Assembly: GCF_031191545.1 (NCBI RefSeq)
Contig: NZ_CP133472.1
Location: forward strand, 2,232,001 to 2,296,000
Length of the DNA: 64,000 bases
DNA from: Schaalia odontolytica
Lineage (GTDB): Bacteria; Actinomycetota; Actinomycetes; Actinomycetales; Actinomycetaceae
Direction: 5' to 3'
This document shows positions 1 to 8,762 of the stretch, piece after piece. Made by a program: the position numbers and the translations under genes. The notes beneath the pieces were generated by a model. That model saw only the letters and a program-made list of their open reading frames with translations. It was not told where the DNA came from and did no database searches. The first letter of the stretch is position 1. Every line of letters starts with the position of its first letter.

Positions 1-710
1 CGCGGCCGCGTCAGCACTGGGTCATTGTCGGACCCAACGGTGCGGGTAAGACCACGCTGGCCCGCGTGGCCTCCGGTCGCATCGCCGCGGACAGCGGCGA
101 GGTGACCGTCTCAGAGACGGATCTGGCGCAGGCTGATCCCGCTGAGGTGGCGACCCGCGTCGGGCTCGCCTCGGCCGCGGTGGGTGCCAAGATCGTGCCG
201 ACGCAGTCGGTTCTCGACACGGTGCGCAGCGCCGCCTGGGGTCTGGCTGTCGCTCACGACGAGGAATACGAACAGGTCGACGACGAGCGTGCCCGCGCGC
301 TCATGGGGATCTTCGGAGTCGACCATCTCGCCGAGCGCGAGTACGCGACCCTGTCGGAGGGCGAAGCGCAGCGAGTGCTGCTCGCCCGTGCGCTCATGAC
401 CGACCCCGAGGTTCTCGTCCTCGACGAGCCCACCTCCGGACTCGACCTGGGCGCGCGCGAGTTGCTCATCGCCGCGCTGTCGGAGATCATGAAGGGTTCG
501 AAGTCTCCGCAGATCATCCTGGTGACCCACCAGATTGAGGAGATTCCCGATGGCGTGACGCACTGCGCGATCATGTCGCAGGGGCAGGTCGCCCATCAAG
601 GCCCCATCGAGGACGTATTGACGGGGCTCAACCTGTCGCAGGTCTATGGAATGCCGTTGCTCGCGGGTCGCAGCGATGGCCGCTGGTGGGCGCACGGCGT
701 CACCGACTAA
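1..710 (+). CDS. ABC transporter ATP-binding protein (5' truncated by window edge)
   Basis: The reading frame is open from base 3, so the true start lies before the window; about 235 residues are visible. Walker A GPNGAGKTT lies near bases 32-58, the signature is LSEGEAQR and Walker B is VLVLDEPTSGLD, followed by a switch histidine in ILVTHQ. It should hydrolyse ATP for a transporter whose membrane partner is not visible here. The signature variant (SEG rather than SGG) resembles stand-alone ATPases of the COG1119/ModF type. It ends 9 bases before an nfeD-like gene and is probably co-transcribed with it. The transported substrate cannot be told. Confidence 0.85.
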   Translation, partial: RPRQHWVIVGPNGAGKTTLARVASGRIAADSGEVTVSETDLAQADPAEVATRVGLASAAVGAKIVPTQSVLDTVRSAAWGLAVAHDEEYEQVDDERARALMGIFGVDHLAEREYATLSEGEAQRVLLARALMTDPEVLVLDEPTSGLDLGARELLIAALSEIMKGSKSPQIILVTHQIEEIPDGVTHCAIMSQGQVAHQGPIEDVLTGLNLSQVYGMPLLAGRSDGRWWAHGVTD

Positions 711-719
711 GGAGGAAGT

Positions 720-1193
720 ATGACTACCTGGTGGCTGTGGATTCTCGCCGCCCTGGTGTGTGGCATCGTCGAGGTCATGAGCGTGAGCTTCGTGTTCCTC
801 ATGTTCGCTATCGGAGCGTTGGCTGCCGGTATCGCGGGCGCGTTTGGCGCGAACCTCACGATCCAGGTCATCGTCTTCGTCGTTGTTTCAATCGTTTTGC
901 TGGTGGCTGCGCGTCCCTTCCTGAAGGGCCGGATCGAGCGCTCCAAAGACTATGTCCCGAGCAATACGGATGGGTTGATTGGCAAGACCGGCTACGTGAC
1001 CGAGGTCGTGGGGGAGCGCCACGGTCGCATCCAGTTTTCGGGCGGTGAGTGGAGCGCGCGAACCGAGGGGCCTGAGCTTCCTGCGGGTGCCGAGGTTCGT
1101 GTCGAGCGTATCGACGGAGCTACCGCCGTCGTCAGTGCCCTCAACCCGACGGTCCCGTCGCCGACCCAGCCGCATCAGGGCTCGGCCTCCTGA
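720..1193 (+). CDS. NfeD-like membrane protein
   Basis: 157 residues. Two closely spaced hydrophobic N-terminal segments (about residues 4-35 and 40-65) are followed by a small soluble beta-rich domain (about 85-140, with LIGKTGYVTEV and GEWSARTE), the OB-fold layout of NfeD proteins. A strong ribosome site (AAGGAGG) sits just before the ATG. NfeD proteins typically work beside SPFH/band-7 proteins in membrane microdomains, and such a gene follows 42 bases downstream, which supports the call. The serine-protease domain of long NfeD forms is absent, so this is the short form. Confidence 0.85.
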   Translation: MTTWWLWILAALVCGIVEVMSVSFVFLMFAIGALAAGIAGAFGANLTIQVIVFVVVSIVLLVAARPFLKGRIERSKDYVPSNTDGLIGKTGYVTEVVGERHGRIQFSGGEWSARTEGPELPAGAEVRVERIDGATAVVSALNPTVPSPTQPHQGSAS

Positions 1194-1234
1194 CAGTTCA
1201 TCTTCTGGTTCGTGTAGTAGAAAGGAAACACGTT

Positions 1235-2194
1235 ATGAGTTCTGGTGATGTCATCGGCAACATCGTGGTGATCGTGGTTCTTGCGTTCATTGTTTTCGTC
1301 GTCGTCTCGCTCGTGCGTGCGGTGCGGATCGTCCCGCAGTCTCAGGCCTACGTCGTTGAGCGCCTGGGCCGCTTCCAGGCCGTGATGCAGGGAGGCTTCC
1401 ACCTCCTCGTCCCCTTCGTGGACCGCGTCGCTGCCCGTATCGATCTGCGTGAGCAGGTCGCTAATTTCCCGCCTCAGCCCGTCATCACCGCCGACCAGGC
1501 GATGGTGTCGATCGATTCCGTCATCTACTTCCAGATCACGGATCCACGCAGCGCGACCTACGAAGTCGCGAACTTCCTGCAGGCGATCGAGCAGCTGACC
1601 GCGACGACACTGCGTAACCTCATTGGCTCTCTCGATCTGGAGCAGACCCAGACGTCTCGTGAGTCGATCAATAAGCAGCTGCGTGGTGTTCTCGACGAGG
1701 CAACGGGCCCCTGGGGTATTCGCGTGACCCGCGTGGAACTCAAGTCGATCGAGCCGCCGCCGCGAGTCCTAGCGGCCATGGAACAGCAGATCACGGCTGA
1801 GCGCACCAAGCGCGCGACGATTCTGACGGCCGAAGCCGAGCGCGAGGCTCAGATTAAGAAGGCCGAGGGTGCTAAGCAGGCCGCCGTTCTGGCAGCTTCT
1901 GCCCAGCAGGAGGCACAGGTTCTTCAGGCGAAGGGCCAGAAGGAAGCGCTGATCCTGCAGGCCGAGGGTGCTCGCCAGGCGCAGATCCTGCGCGCACAGG
2001 GCGAGTCCGAGGCCATCGCGACGGTCTTCGCCGCGATTAACGCGGGTAAGGCTACGCCCGAGCTTCTGTCCTACAAGTACCTCGAAATGCTGCCGAAGAT
2101 CGCCGACGGTCAGGCGTCCAAGCTGTGGATGCTTCCTTCCGATCTCACCGGCGCACTGGAATCCATCTCGAAGGGTTTCAACCTGGGCAAGTAA
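1235..2194 (+). CDS. SPFH/band 7 (paraslipin, QmcA-like) membrane protein
   Basis: 319 residues. One N-terminal membrane anchor (about residues 8-30) is followed by the SPFH domain (ERLGRFQAVMQGGFHLLVPF; VSIDSVIYFQITDP) to about residue 200. A long Ala/Glu/Gln-rich coiled coil (about 190-265) and a short C-terminal tail ending FNLGK come next. Stomatin-like proteins oligomerise at the cytoplasmic face and scaffold membrane proteins or proteases. The adjacent NfeD-like gene is its usual partner. Start chosen for the GAAAGG ribosome site. A strong terminator follows, ending this transcript. Confidence 0.9.
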   Translation: MSSGDVIGNIVVIVVLAFIVFVVVSLVRAVRIVPQSQAYVVERLGRFQAVMQGGFHLLVPFVDRVAARIDLREQVANFPPQPVITADQAMVSIDSVIYFQITDPRSATYEVANFLQAIEQLTATTLRNLIGSLDLEQTQTSRESINKQLRGVLDEATGPWGIRVTRVELKSIEPPPRVLAAMEQQITAERTKRATILTAEAEREAQIKKAEGAKQAAVLAASAQQEAQVLQAKGQKEALILQAEGARQAQILRAQGESEAIATVFAAINAGKATPELLSYKYLEMLPKIADGQASKLWMLPSDLTGALESISKGFNLGK

Positions 2195-2208
2195 ACTGAA
2201 GCCGTGCC

Positions 2209-2242
2209 GGGCCGACCGCAGTCCCTGCGGTCGGCCCGTTTT
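2209..2242 (+). terminator. Intrinsic terminator after the SPFH gene
   Basis: A perfect 13-bp GC-rich stem (GGGCCGACCGCAG with its complement), loop TCC, then GTTTTA. It separates the ABC/NfeD/SPFH transcript from glnA2. Confidence 0.85.
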
Positions 2243-2262
2243 ATCTCAATGGGAGGACAGCG

Positions 2263-3603
2263 GTGGATTCGCATCAGGAATACGTGCTGCGCGAGGTAGC
2301 GCAGAAGAACATTCGCTTTATCCGTTTGTGGTTCACGGACGTTGCGGGTGTGCTCAAGTCGATTTCGATTGACCCCGGCGAGCTCGAGGAGGCTTTCGCT
2401 GAGGGCATCGGCTTTGACGGATCGGCCGTCGAGGGCCTGACGCGCGTGTATGAGTCGGACATGCTTCTCAAACCCGATGCCTCGACGTTTCAGCTGCTGC
2501 CCTGGCGTTCCAACGAGGACCCGGTAGCGCGCATGTTCTGCGACGTTCTTATGCCCGACGGGCGACCGGCGCCCTCCGATCCTCGCGGTGTTCTGGAGCG
2601 CGCGGTGGAGCGTGCCGCCGACGCGGGTTTCCGGGTCATGATCCATCCCGAGATCGAGTTCTACCTGCTGCGCCAGCCCGTCACGCCCGACCGTATGATT
2701 CCTGTGGACCAGGCTGGATACTTCGATCATGTCGCTCGCGGGGACTCGAACGACTTCCGCCGCCGGGCTGTGCGCATGCTCGAAGATATGGCGATCCCGG
2801 TCGAGTTTTCGCATCACGAGGGCGGACCGGGACAAAACGAAATCGACCTGCGCGCTGTGGATCCCGTGCGCGCGGCCGACAACATCATGACCGCCCGCAC
2901 TCTCATCGAAGAGGTCGCCTTGCGCGAAGAACTCGTCGCGACGTTCATGCCCAAGCCCTTCATAGAACACCCGGGCTCCGGAATGCATACGCACCTGTCG
3001 CTGTTTGAGGGAGAAGAAAACGCGTTCTTCTCACCGGCGGGCCAGTATCGACTCTCCACGACCGGACGCCAGTTCATCGCGGGCTTGCTGGCCCACGCCG
3101 AGGAGATCGCGGCGATCACCAACCAGCACGTGAACTCCTACAAGCGTCTGTGGGGTGGGGGAGAGGCACCGTCCTACGTGTGCTGGGGGCACCTGAACCG
3201 ATCCGCTCTCGTGCGTGTTCCGCTGTACAAGCCGAAGAAGGCGGCCGCGGCACGCATCGAGTACCGCGCGCCCGACCCGAGTGCGAATCCATATCTGGCT
3301 TTCGCAGTCCTCATCGCGGCGGGCTTGGACGGTATCGAACAGAAGATGGAGCTCATGCCCGAGGCTGAGGACAACGTGTGGGATCTGTCGGACCGTGAGC
3401 GTCAGGTCATGGGTATTCGCGCCCTTCCGGCTTCCCTGTCCGACGCCGTGCGTTGTATGAAGAGCTCCGACCTGGTGGCATCCACCCTCGGTGAGCAGGT
3501 GTTTGACTACGTCATCCGGAACAAGCGCAAGGAGTGGACGGAGTACCGTCAGCAGATCACTCGCCAGGAACTCGAGCAATTCCTCAAGGTCGTTCCCCGG
3601 TGA
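2263..3603 (+). CDS. glnA2: Type I glutamine synthetase, GlnA2 type
   Basis: 446 residues starting at a GTG preceded by GGGAGG. Glutamine synthetases join glutamate and ammonia using ATP. Visible family motifs include GFDGSAVEG near residue 49, the metal-binding HPEIEFYLL region near 126, NQHVNSYKRL near 287 and RIEYRAPDPSANPYLA. At the loop where GlnA1 carries the adenylylated tyrosine (NLYDLP), this protein reads NVWDLS with Trp373, so GlnE is unlikely to modify it. The size and place beside glnE match mycobacterial/streptomycete glnA2. Some actinobacterial GlnA-like paralogues use other amines, so the substrate is not certain. Confidence 0.9.
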   Translation: MDSHQEYVLREVAQKNIRFIRLWFTDVAGVLKSISIDPGELEEAFAEGIGFDGSAVEGLTRVYESDMLLKPDASTFQLLPWRSNEDPVARMFCDVLMPDGRPAPSDPRGVLERAVERAADAGFRVMIHPEIEFYLLRQPVTPDRMIPVDQAGYFDHVARGDSNDFRRRAVRMLEDMAIPVEFSHHEGGPGQNEIDLRAVDPVRAADNIMTARTLIEEVALREELVATFMPKPFIEHPGSGMHTHLSLFEGEENAFFSPAGQYRLSTTGRQFIAGLLAHAEEIAAITNQHVNSYKRLWGGGEAPSYVCWGHLNRSALVRVPLYKPKKAAAARIEYRAPDPSANPYLAFAVLIAAGLDGIEQKMELMPEAEDNVWDLSDRERQVMGIRALPASLSDAVRCMKSSDLVASTLGEQVFDYVIRNKRKEWTEYRQQITRQELEQFLKVVPR

Positions 3604-6536
3604 CGCCCGACGAACTACGGGTTGCAGGATTCCTGGACCCTCAGCGCGCCCTCGGCTTCCTTGAGGAGCTTCCGGGTGGGGCCGAGGCCTGGGCACCAGA
3701 TCTGGGGGCAAGCGCCGACCCCGATCTGGCGCTGCTCGCGGTGATCCGTCTTCACGAGGCCGACCCCGGCCTCGTGGGCAGTGCTGTCGATGACCCGCGT
3801 GTGCGGCGTCGACTGTGCGCCGTCCTGGGGGCAAGCCAGTGGCTTGGCGACTACGTCATCGCTGATCCCGCCCGCGCGCCAGCGATCTGGGAGGATCCAG
3901 GGGAGAGCGCACAGCTACTGCTGGCGTCCGTGGGCGCGACGAGGCTGGACACCGGGGCTTTCGTGGCCTCGGAGAAGGCAACTGTGGACCACCTGCGTGC
4001 CGCTTATCGTCGCGTGCTGCTGTTCCTGGCCGCCGACGATCTGACGAGCGACGACCCTGAAGGCGTGATGCCCGAGGTCGGGCGGCGCATCGCGGATCTG
4101 GTCGACGCGACCCTCGAAGCCAGCCTCGCCCTGGCGAGGCGCGACATAGACCCGCAGGGGCGCATCCCCCTCGCCATTATCGCGATGGGCAAAACGGGAG
4201 CGCGCGAGCTCAACTACATCTCCGACGTTGACGTCGTCTATGTCGCCGATTCCGGGGCGGATGGAGACGAACGAGGTGTCCTTGAGGTCGCGACGCGCCT
4301 CGCTGCGGCAACGGCCTCGGCGTGCTCGGGACCCGGCACCGAAGCTCCGCTGTGGACCGTCGATACGAATTTGCGCCCGGAGGGACGCAACGGAGCGCTC
4401 GTGCGCACCGTCGAATCCTACCGACAGTACTGGGACAAGTGGGCACAAACATGGGAGTTTCAAGCGCTGCTCAAGGCGCGTGCCTGCGCGGGAGATGAAA
4501 GCGTTGGGCGAGCGTTCGAGGAGGCCGCGCAGCCCTACGTGTGGAGTGCCGCCACCCGCGAAGGATTCGTCGAGGCTGCGCGCGCGATGCGCAGACGCGT
4601 CGAAGATAACATTTCTCGTTCTCATGTCTCGCGCGAGCTAAAGCTCGGGCGCGGCGGCCTGCGCGATGTCGAGTTCACCGTCCAGCTGCTCCAGCTCGTC
4701 CACGGACGTACCGATGCCTTTTTGCGCGTGAGGTCGACGCTGGACGCGATCGACGCGCTGCGCGAGGGCGGCTACATCGCCCGCAGCGACGCGGGTCAGC
4801 TCGCCTCGTGCTATCGCTTCCTCCGAGCCGTCGAGCACCGGACCCAGTTGCCCCGCATGCGACGCACGCACCTGATTCCCGACAAGGAACGCGAACTGCG
4901 GGTGCTCGGGCGGGCGATGGGTCCGGCGCGTTTCCCTGACGCGGAGTCGATCACCTCCAGGATCGATGAGGTTCGTACGCGTGTGAGGGCTCTCCATGAA
5001 GACGTTTTCTACCGTCCGATCATCGCCGCGACGGCATCGCTGAGCGAGGACGAGGCGTCCCTGCATGCCGACGGTGCGCGTGACCGACTGGCGGCTATCG
5101 GCTATCGGGACCCGGCCGGAGCGCTCACACACATTCGCGCACTTACCCAGGGAACGAGCAGGCGTGCGGCTATTCAACGCCACCTCCTTCCGGTGTTCAT
5201 CTCGTGGCTGGCCGGTGGGGCCGACCCCGACATGGGCCTGTTGAACTTCCGGATCCTGTCCGAGGACATTGGCGATTCGCATTGGTATCTCGCGCTTCTG
5301 CGAGACTCGGGCGTCGCTGCCCACAGGCTCACGACCATGCTCCCGAACTCGCGCTGGATCGCCGAGGCCCTCGCCAAGCGTCCCGAGGCCGTGGCCTGGC
5401 TCGACGACGATGGCGAGTTGGCTCCGCGCGAGCCGCATCGGCTAGCTCGGGAAGTTGCGGCCCTCATTGACCGTCACGAGGACGCGGCCGAGGCGGCCGC
5501 TCGAGTCCGAGCCGTGCGCACGCGTGAGCTCACGCGTTGCGCGATGAGCGACCTGCTGGGCGGCGTCGATCCGCGTGGGCACGCGATCGCAGACGCAACG
5601 GACGCGGCGATTCTCGGCGCACTCGCCATCGCCCAACGTGAGGAAGCCCAGCGCTGGGGGCGCGAGCGGGCCCACGTCGTCTTCGTCGCGATGGGACGCT
5701 ACGGTGGACGCGAGTGCTCGTACGCCTCCGATGCCGACGTGATCGCCCTACACGAGGCCGTAGGCGGAGTCTGCGACGCTGAGGCGGCGGCCAGTGCAAC
5801 CGCGATTGTTAACCGCGTGAAGAGCCTACTAGGGTCGGCGACGAGCCAGCTGGGTATCGTCGTCGACCTAGGCCTGCGCCCCGAGGGCAAGAACGGCCCA
5901 ATGAGCCGCACGATCGAGTCCCATCGTGAGTACGCCCAGCGCTGGGCTTCGACGTGGGAGAGGCAGGCGGCGGTGCGTGCCCGTCCGATCGGGGAGGGCC
6001 GCCTTGCTGATCGGGCCCGAGAACTGTTCGCGGAGTTCGCCTATGGGGGAGTGAGCGAAACGGATCTGCGTGACATTCGCCTGCTGAAGGCGCGCATGGA
6101 GAACGAGCGTCTGCCGCGGGGAATCGAAGCTGCACGCCACGTCAAGCTCGGCCCGGGCGGCCTCAGCGATGTCGAGTGGACGATCCAGCTCATTCAAATG
6201 CGCGATGCGCAGCGGGTGCCGGCCCTGTGCACGCCCTCCACGACGGGCGCGATTCTGGCGGCGCGCGAGGGTGGATTGCTGGAAGCGAGCGATGCACACA
6301 CACTGCTGGATGCGTGGGACATGGCAACCCGTATTCGCGCGGCCAACACGCTGGCAAGTGGCCGCATGAGCGGAGTGAAACTCGACGTCTTACCCCGTGA
6401 CAGCGCGGAGCTGCGTGCCCTTGCGGCGATCCTCGGGTACGGTAGCGGCGGGCTAAACGCCCTCGAAGACGACTGGCTGCGCGCTGGACGCAAAGCGCGC
6501 GCCGTCATGGAACGACTTTTCTGGGAGCAGCAGTGA
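3600..6536 (+). CDS. glnE: Bifunctional glutamine synthetase adenylyltransferase/adenylyl-removing enzyme
   Basis: 978 residues from a GTG that overlaps the glnA2 stop (GTGA). GlnE attaches AMP to, and removes it from, the regulatory tyrosine of glutamine synthetase. It has the expected tandem nucleotidyltransferase architecture: one active-site motif near residues 200-215 (GARELNYISDVDVVY), the second near 702-716 (GGRECSYASDADVI). Each is followed by a helical GlnE repeat (LGRGGLRDVEFTVQ and LGPGGLSDVEWTIQ). Length is normal. Its target would be a canonical GlnA1 elsewhere, since the upstream GlnA2 lacks the tyrosine. Confidence 0.95.
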   Translation: MTPDELRVAGFLDPQRALGFLEELPGGAEAWAPDLGASADPDLALLAVIRLHEADPGLVGSAVDDPRVRRRLCAVLGASQWLGDYVIADPARAPAIWEDPGESAQLLLASVGATRLDTGAFVASEKATVDHLRAAYRRVLLFLAADDLTSDDPEGVMPEVGRRIADLVDATLEASLALARRDIDPQGRIPLAIIAMGKTGARELNYISDVDVVYVADSGADGDERGVLEVATRLAAATASACSGPGTEAPLWTVDTNLRPEGRNGALVRTVESYRQYWDKWAQTWEFQALLKARACAGDESVGRAFEEAAQPYVWSAATREGFVEAARAMRRRVEDNISRSHVSRELKLGRGGLRDVEFTVQLLQLVHGRTDAFLRVRSTLDAIDALREGGYIARSDAGQLASCYRFLRAVEHRTQLPRMRRTHLIPDKERELRVLGRAMGPARFPDAESITSRIDEVRTRVRALHEDVFYRPIIAATASLSEDEASLHADGARDRLAAIGYRDPAGALTHIRALTQGTSRRAAIQRHLLPVFISWLAGGADPDMGLLNFRILSEDIGDSHWYLALLRDSGVAAHRLTTMLPNSRWIAEALAKRPEAVAWLDDDGELAPREPHRLAREVAALIDRHEDAAEAAARVRAVRTRELTRCAMSDLLGGVDPRGHAIADATDAAILGALAIAQREEAQRWGRERAHVVFVAMGRYGGRECSYASDADVIALHEAVGGVCDAEAAASATAIVNRVKSLLGSATSQLGIVVDLGLRPEGKNGPMSRTIESHREYAQRWASTWERQAAVRARPIGEGRLADRARELFAEFAYGGVSETDLRDIRLLKARMENERLPRGIEAARHVKLGPGGLSDVEWTIQLIQMRDAQRVPALCTPSTTGAILAAREGGLLEASDAHTLLDAWDMATRIRAANTLASGRMSGVKLDVLPRDSAELRALAAILGYGSGGLNALEDDWLRAGRKARAVMERLFWEQQ

Positions 6537-7204
6537 AGATTGTGCTGGTACGGCACGGACAGACCCCCGCGAATCGCCTCGGTGCGCTCGACACGGTGCG
6601 CCCCGGTCTCGGGCTGACTCCCGAAGGACTCCTCCAGGCCCAGCGCCTCGCGGATCGATGGGAGTCCGAGGTTGCGCCGCCTCCCACCGTCATCGCACTG
6701 TCCGGGCTGCACCGTACGCGCCTGACCGCGGCGCCTCTGGCTAGCGCCTACGGGTTGACCCCGCAGGTGCACCCCGGCATCCGCGAGCTACGCTCCGGCG
6801 ATCTCGAAATGGCGGCCGACCCGGCATCGCAGTCCCTCTACGTGCGCACGACCCTGTCGTGGTGCGCCGGGGATTTGGATAATCACATGCCCGGCGGCGA
6901 AAGCGGGCGCGAGGCCCTGGCCCGCTCGCTGGAGACCGTGCGTCGGGTGGGCCTGGCCGCACGCGAGCAAGCTGGGGACGAGGCCGTCGCGGTGTTCGTC
7001 ATCCATGGTGCCCTCACGCGCCTGCTGGCCACGTGGCTGTCCACCGACATCGACGAGGACCTCGTCTCCAAGCACTTCATGTCCAACACGGGCACGTCCA
7101 CCTTCGAGTGGGCGCCCGACTTCACCCCGTCCTCCGCGGACGAGCTGGCGAAGGGGCTCCACGCCCTGACCTGGAACGACCGTCCCCTCGATCAGTGGGA
7201 CTGA
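6533..7204 (+). CDS. Histidine phosphatase family protein
   Basis: 223 residues, GTG start overlapping the glnE stop by 4 bases. The catalytic RHG motif is at residues 7-9 (VLVRHGQT), with a second histidine in VIHGALTR, the phosphoglycerate-mutase-like phosphatase pattern. The natural substrate is unknown. Its last codons (PLDQW, stop) contain a 15-bp sequence found again at 14309-14323, where the frame would read PLDQWS and stop. The gene's 3' end is therefore the apparent insertion point of the downstream island. Confidence 0.85.
   Translation: MKIVLVRHGQTPANRLGALDTVRPGLGLTPEGLLQAQRLADRWESEVAPPPTVIALSGLHRTRLTAAPLASAYGLTPQVHPGIRELRSGDLEMAADPASQSLYVRTTLSWCAGDLDNHMPGGESGREALARSLETVRRVGLAAREQAGDEAVAVFVIHGALTRLLATWLSTDIDEDLVSKHFMSNTGTSTFEWAPDFTPSSADELAKGLHALTWNDRPLDQWD
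7184..7198 (+). repeat. Left 15-bp direct repeat of the island
   Basis: CCCCTCGATCAGTGG, inside the last codons of the histidine phosphatase gene, is repeated exactly at 14309-14323. Both copies are followed by an in-frame TGA for the phosphatase and then by sequence resembling the 3' end of the minus-strand 77-residue gene. Confidence 0.8.
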
Positions 7205-7262
7205 GCGGCCTCGGCGCCTGACGGTCCGGCGGCGGGGCGACGAAGGGCGAGACCTCGTAGGG
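7199..7262 (-). pseudogene. Relic of the 3' end of the 77-residue conserved gene
   Basis: On the minus strand, bases 7262-7233 encode PYEVSPFVAP, matching PFEVSAFVAP near the C-terminus of the intact gene at 14317-14550. The match lies next to the same 15-bp repeat and in the same orientation. The rest of the gene is missing and no stop occurs at the expected place. It looks like a leftover or donor-derived copy from the event that placed the island. Confidence 0.6.
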
Positions 7263-7297
7263 GGCTGTATGAGAACTGATACCGGTTGATCCGTTTG

Positions 7298-7327
7298 TTG
7301 TCGTCAAACCGTCAGTCGAGGTACCCT
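7298..7327 (+). promoter_or_regulatory. Possible promoter of the island operon
   Basis: TTGTCG at 7298-7303 and TACCCT at 7322-7327 are 18 bases apart and about 50 bases before the hydrolase ATG. An imperfect inverted repeat (GTTTG-N7-CAAAC, 7293-7310) overlaps the -35 and could be an operator. The remainder of 7263-7376 shows nothing else. Confidence 0.4.
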
Positions 7328-7376
7328 GAGCTTGTGGTCAGTGTCATGTAAGACACCACAACGAGGAGGTACACCG

Positions 7377-8762
7377 ATGTCCCGTTCCCTGCCACTGGTC
7401 GTCGTCATTCCCGGTATCGGGGGAAGTGAACTCGCGGATGCGTCCGGCACAATCGTCTATAGAGCTGGTTTGGGTTCTCTCCTCAGCGTGGGGCGAGATC
7501 CGAGCGCGCTCGATCCGAACAACGAGCTGCGCCCGGTCGGACTCATCGGGCCCTGTTCGTTGATATGTTGGCAATTCATTACCGGTTACGACGGCTTGCT
7601 GAGCGGTATTACCAAGGGACTGGGACTATCCCCGGGGCGTGTCGTAACCGCGGGTGAGGACCTGGTTGATCGAGACGCCACCGTCGTCGCCTTTCCCTAT
7701 GATTTTCGCCGGTCGGTGGAACAGATCGCCAACGATCTGGACCGTGTCGTGCGCGAGCGGGCGCAGGGACGGCACGTTGTACTCGTCGCGCACTCGATGG
7801 GCGGCCTGGTTGCCGCGTGGTGGTGGTCCTTCATGAGTGAGGGGATCGATGTCGACCAGATTATTACTCTTGGTACGCCCTTTCGCGGGGCGGCGAAGGC
7901 TCTCGATGTCTTGGTCAATGGGATGCGCATCGGGCCATTTCCCGCGACTCAGGCTGTTTCTGACACGGTGAGGACATGGGATTCGGTCTTCGATCTGCTG
8001 CCCCACTACCAGGTTGTCAGCGGGAATGATAACTACCGGTACCCGTACGAATTGCCTTCTGGCATCACATCGGCCGTCGCTGGGTTCTCAGGTAAAGCGC
8101 GCGTGGCCTATGAGAAGAACCGATGTTTGCATAAAGCACTGGCCAATATGGTTGCAGAGAGTGGGAGTAACCCGTTCACCGTCTACTACTCGCAGGGACA
8201 CACGACTCTGGGGCACGCCAGCATCGATACTCACTCGGATGGACTCGTGGTGGCCAAGGGGAATCCGCGAGCGATCCCAGCGAGCTGGGATGGTGGCGAC
8301 GGGACGGTTCCTACGTTTTCTGCGATTCCCGATGTCCTCGAAGACAACGTATCCCACCGGCGGCGGCTGAGAGGTAAGCATCAAGACCTGGTGGAAGAGA
8401 CGTTGGTGTTTGAGCATGTGTCGGAGCATGCGCGGGATCGTTTGCCCGCTGCGGCCAGGGGGGCTCGCCGACATGATGTCGATGCATACCTGCAGCTTGA
8501 TCTCGAGGATGTCGTGCTCGCGGGCACTCAAGCTGAGGTGAGGCTGCGCGTTGTAGACAAGGCTGGCAGTGTACTGGATGTGGGGAATGTCGGCGGCAAC
8601 GTCGGCGGTAAACGGTTCCGGGCAGAGCGCTGTGACGACGGATGGTGGTCGGCCCAGCTTCCGGCGCTGGAGGAGGGTGTGCACTCGTTGATGTTGTCGG
8701 CGACGGGTGTGCCCAACGTCGATCGTCTTGTGTTGAAGACGCGTGTGGGGGCAGCATCGTGA
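7377..8762 (+). CDS. LCAT-like alpha/beta hydrolase (putative lipase/acyltransferase)
   Basis: 461 residues; the ATG was chosen for its ribosome site (GAGGAGG), 7 bases upstream. After an N-terminal strand and oxyanion-type loop (VVVIPGIGGSEL) comes the nucleophile elbow AHSMGG with Ser140. Asp308 in GGDGTVP and His335 in GKHQDL are likely acid and base, the order seen in lecithin:cholesterol acyltransferase-like lipases. Residues about 365-461 look like a small beta-sandwich. There is no signal peptide, so it should act inside the cell. The stop overlaps the start of the giant STAND gene (GTGA), implying translational coupling and a shared task. A membrane-lipid-attacking effector is an inference. 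Confidence 0.75.
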   Translation: MSRSLPLVVVIPGIGGSELADASGTIVYRAGLGSLLSVGRDPSALDPNNELRPVGLIGPCSLICWQFITGYDGLLSGITKGLGLSPGRVVTAGEDLVDRDATVVAFPYDFRRSVEQIANDLDRVVRERAQGRHVVLVAHSMGGLVAAWWWSFMSEGIDVDQIITLGTPFRGAAKALDVLVNGMRIGPFPATQAVSDTVRTWDSVFDLLPHYQVVSGNDNYRYPYELPSGITSAVAGFSGKARVAYEKNRCLHKALANMVAESGSNPFTVYYSQGHTTLGHASIDTHSDGLVVAKGNPRAIPASWDGGDGTVPTFSAIPDVLEDNVSHRRRLRGKHQDLVEETLVFEHVSEHARDRLPAAARGARRHDVDAYLQLDLEDVVLAGTQAEVRLRVVDKAGSVLDVGNVGGNVGGKRFRAERCDDGWWSAQLPALEEGVHSLMLSATGVPNVDRLVLKTRVGAAS

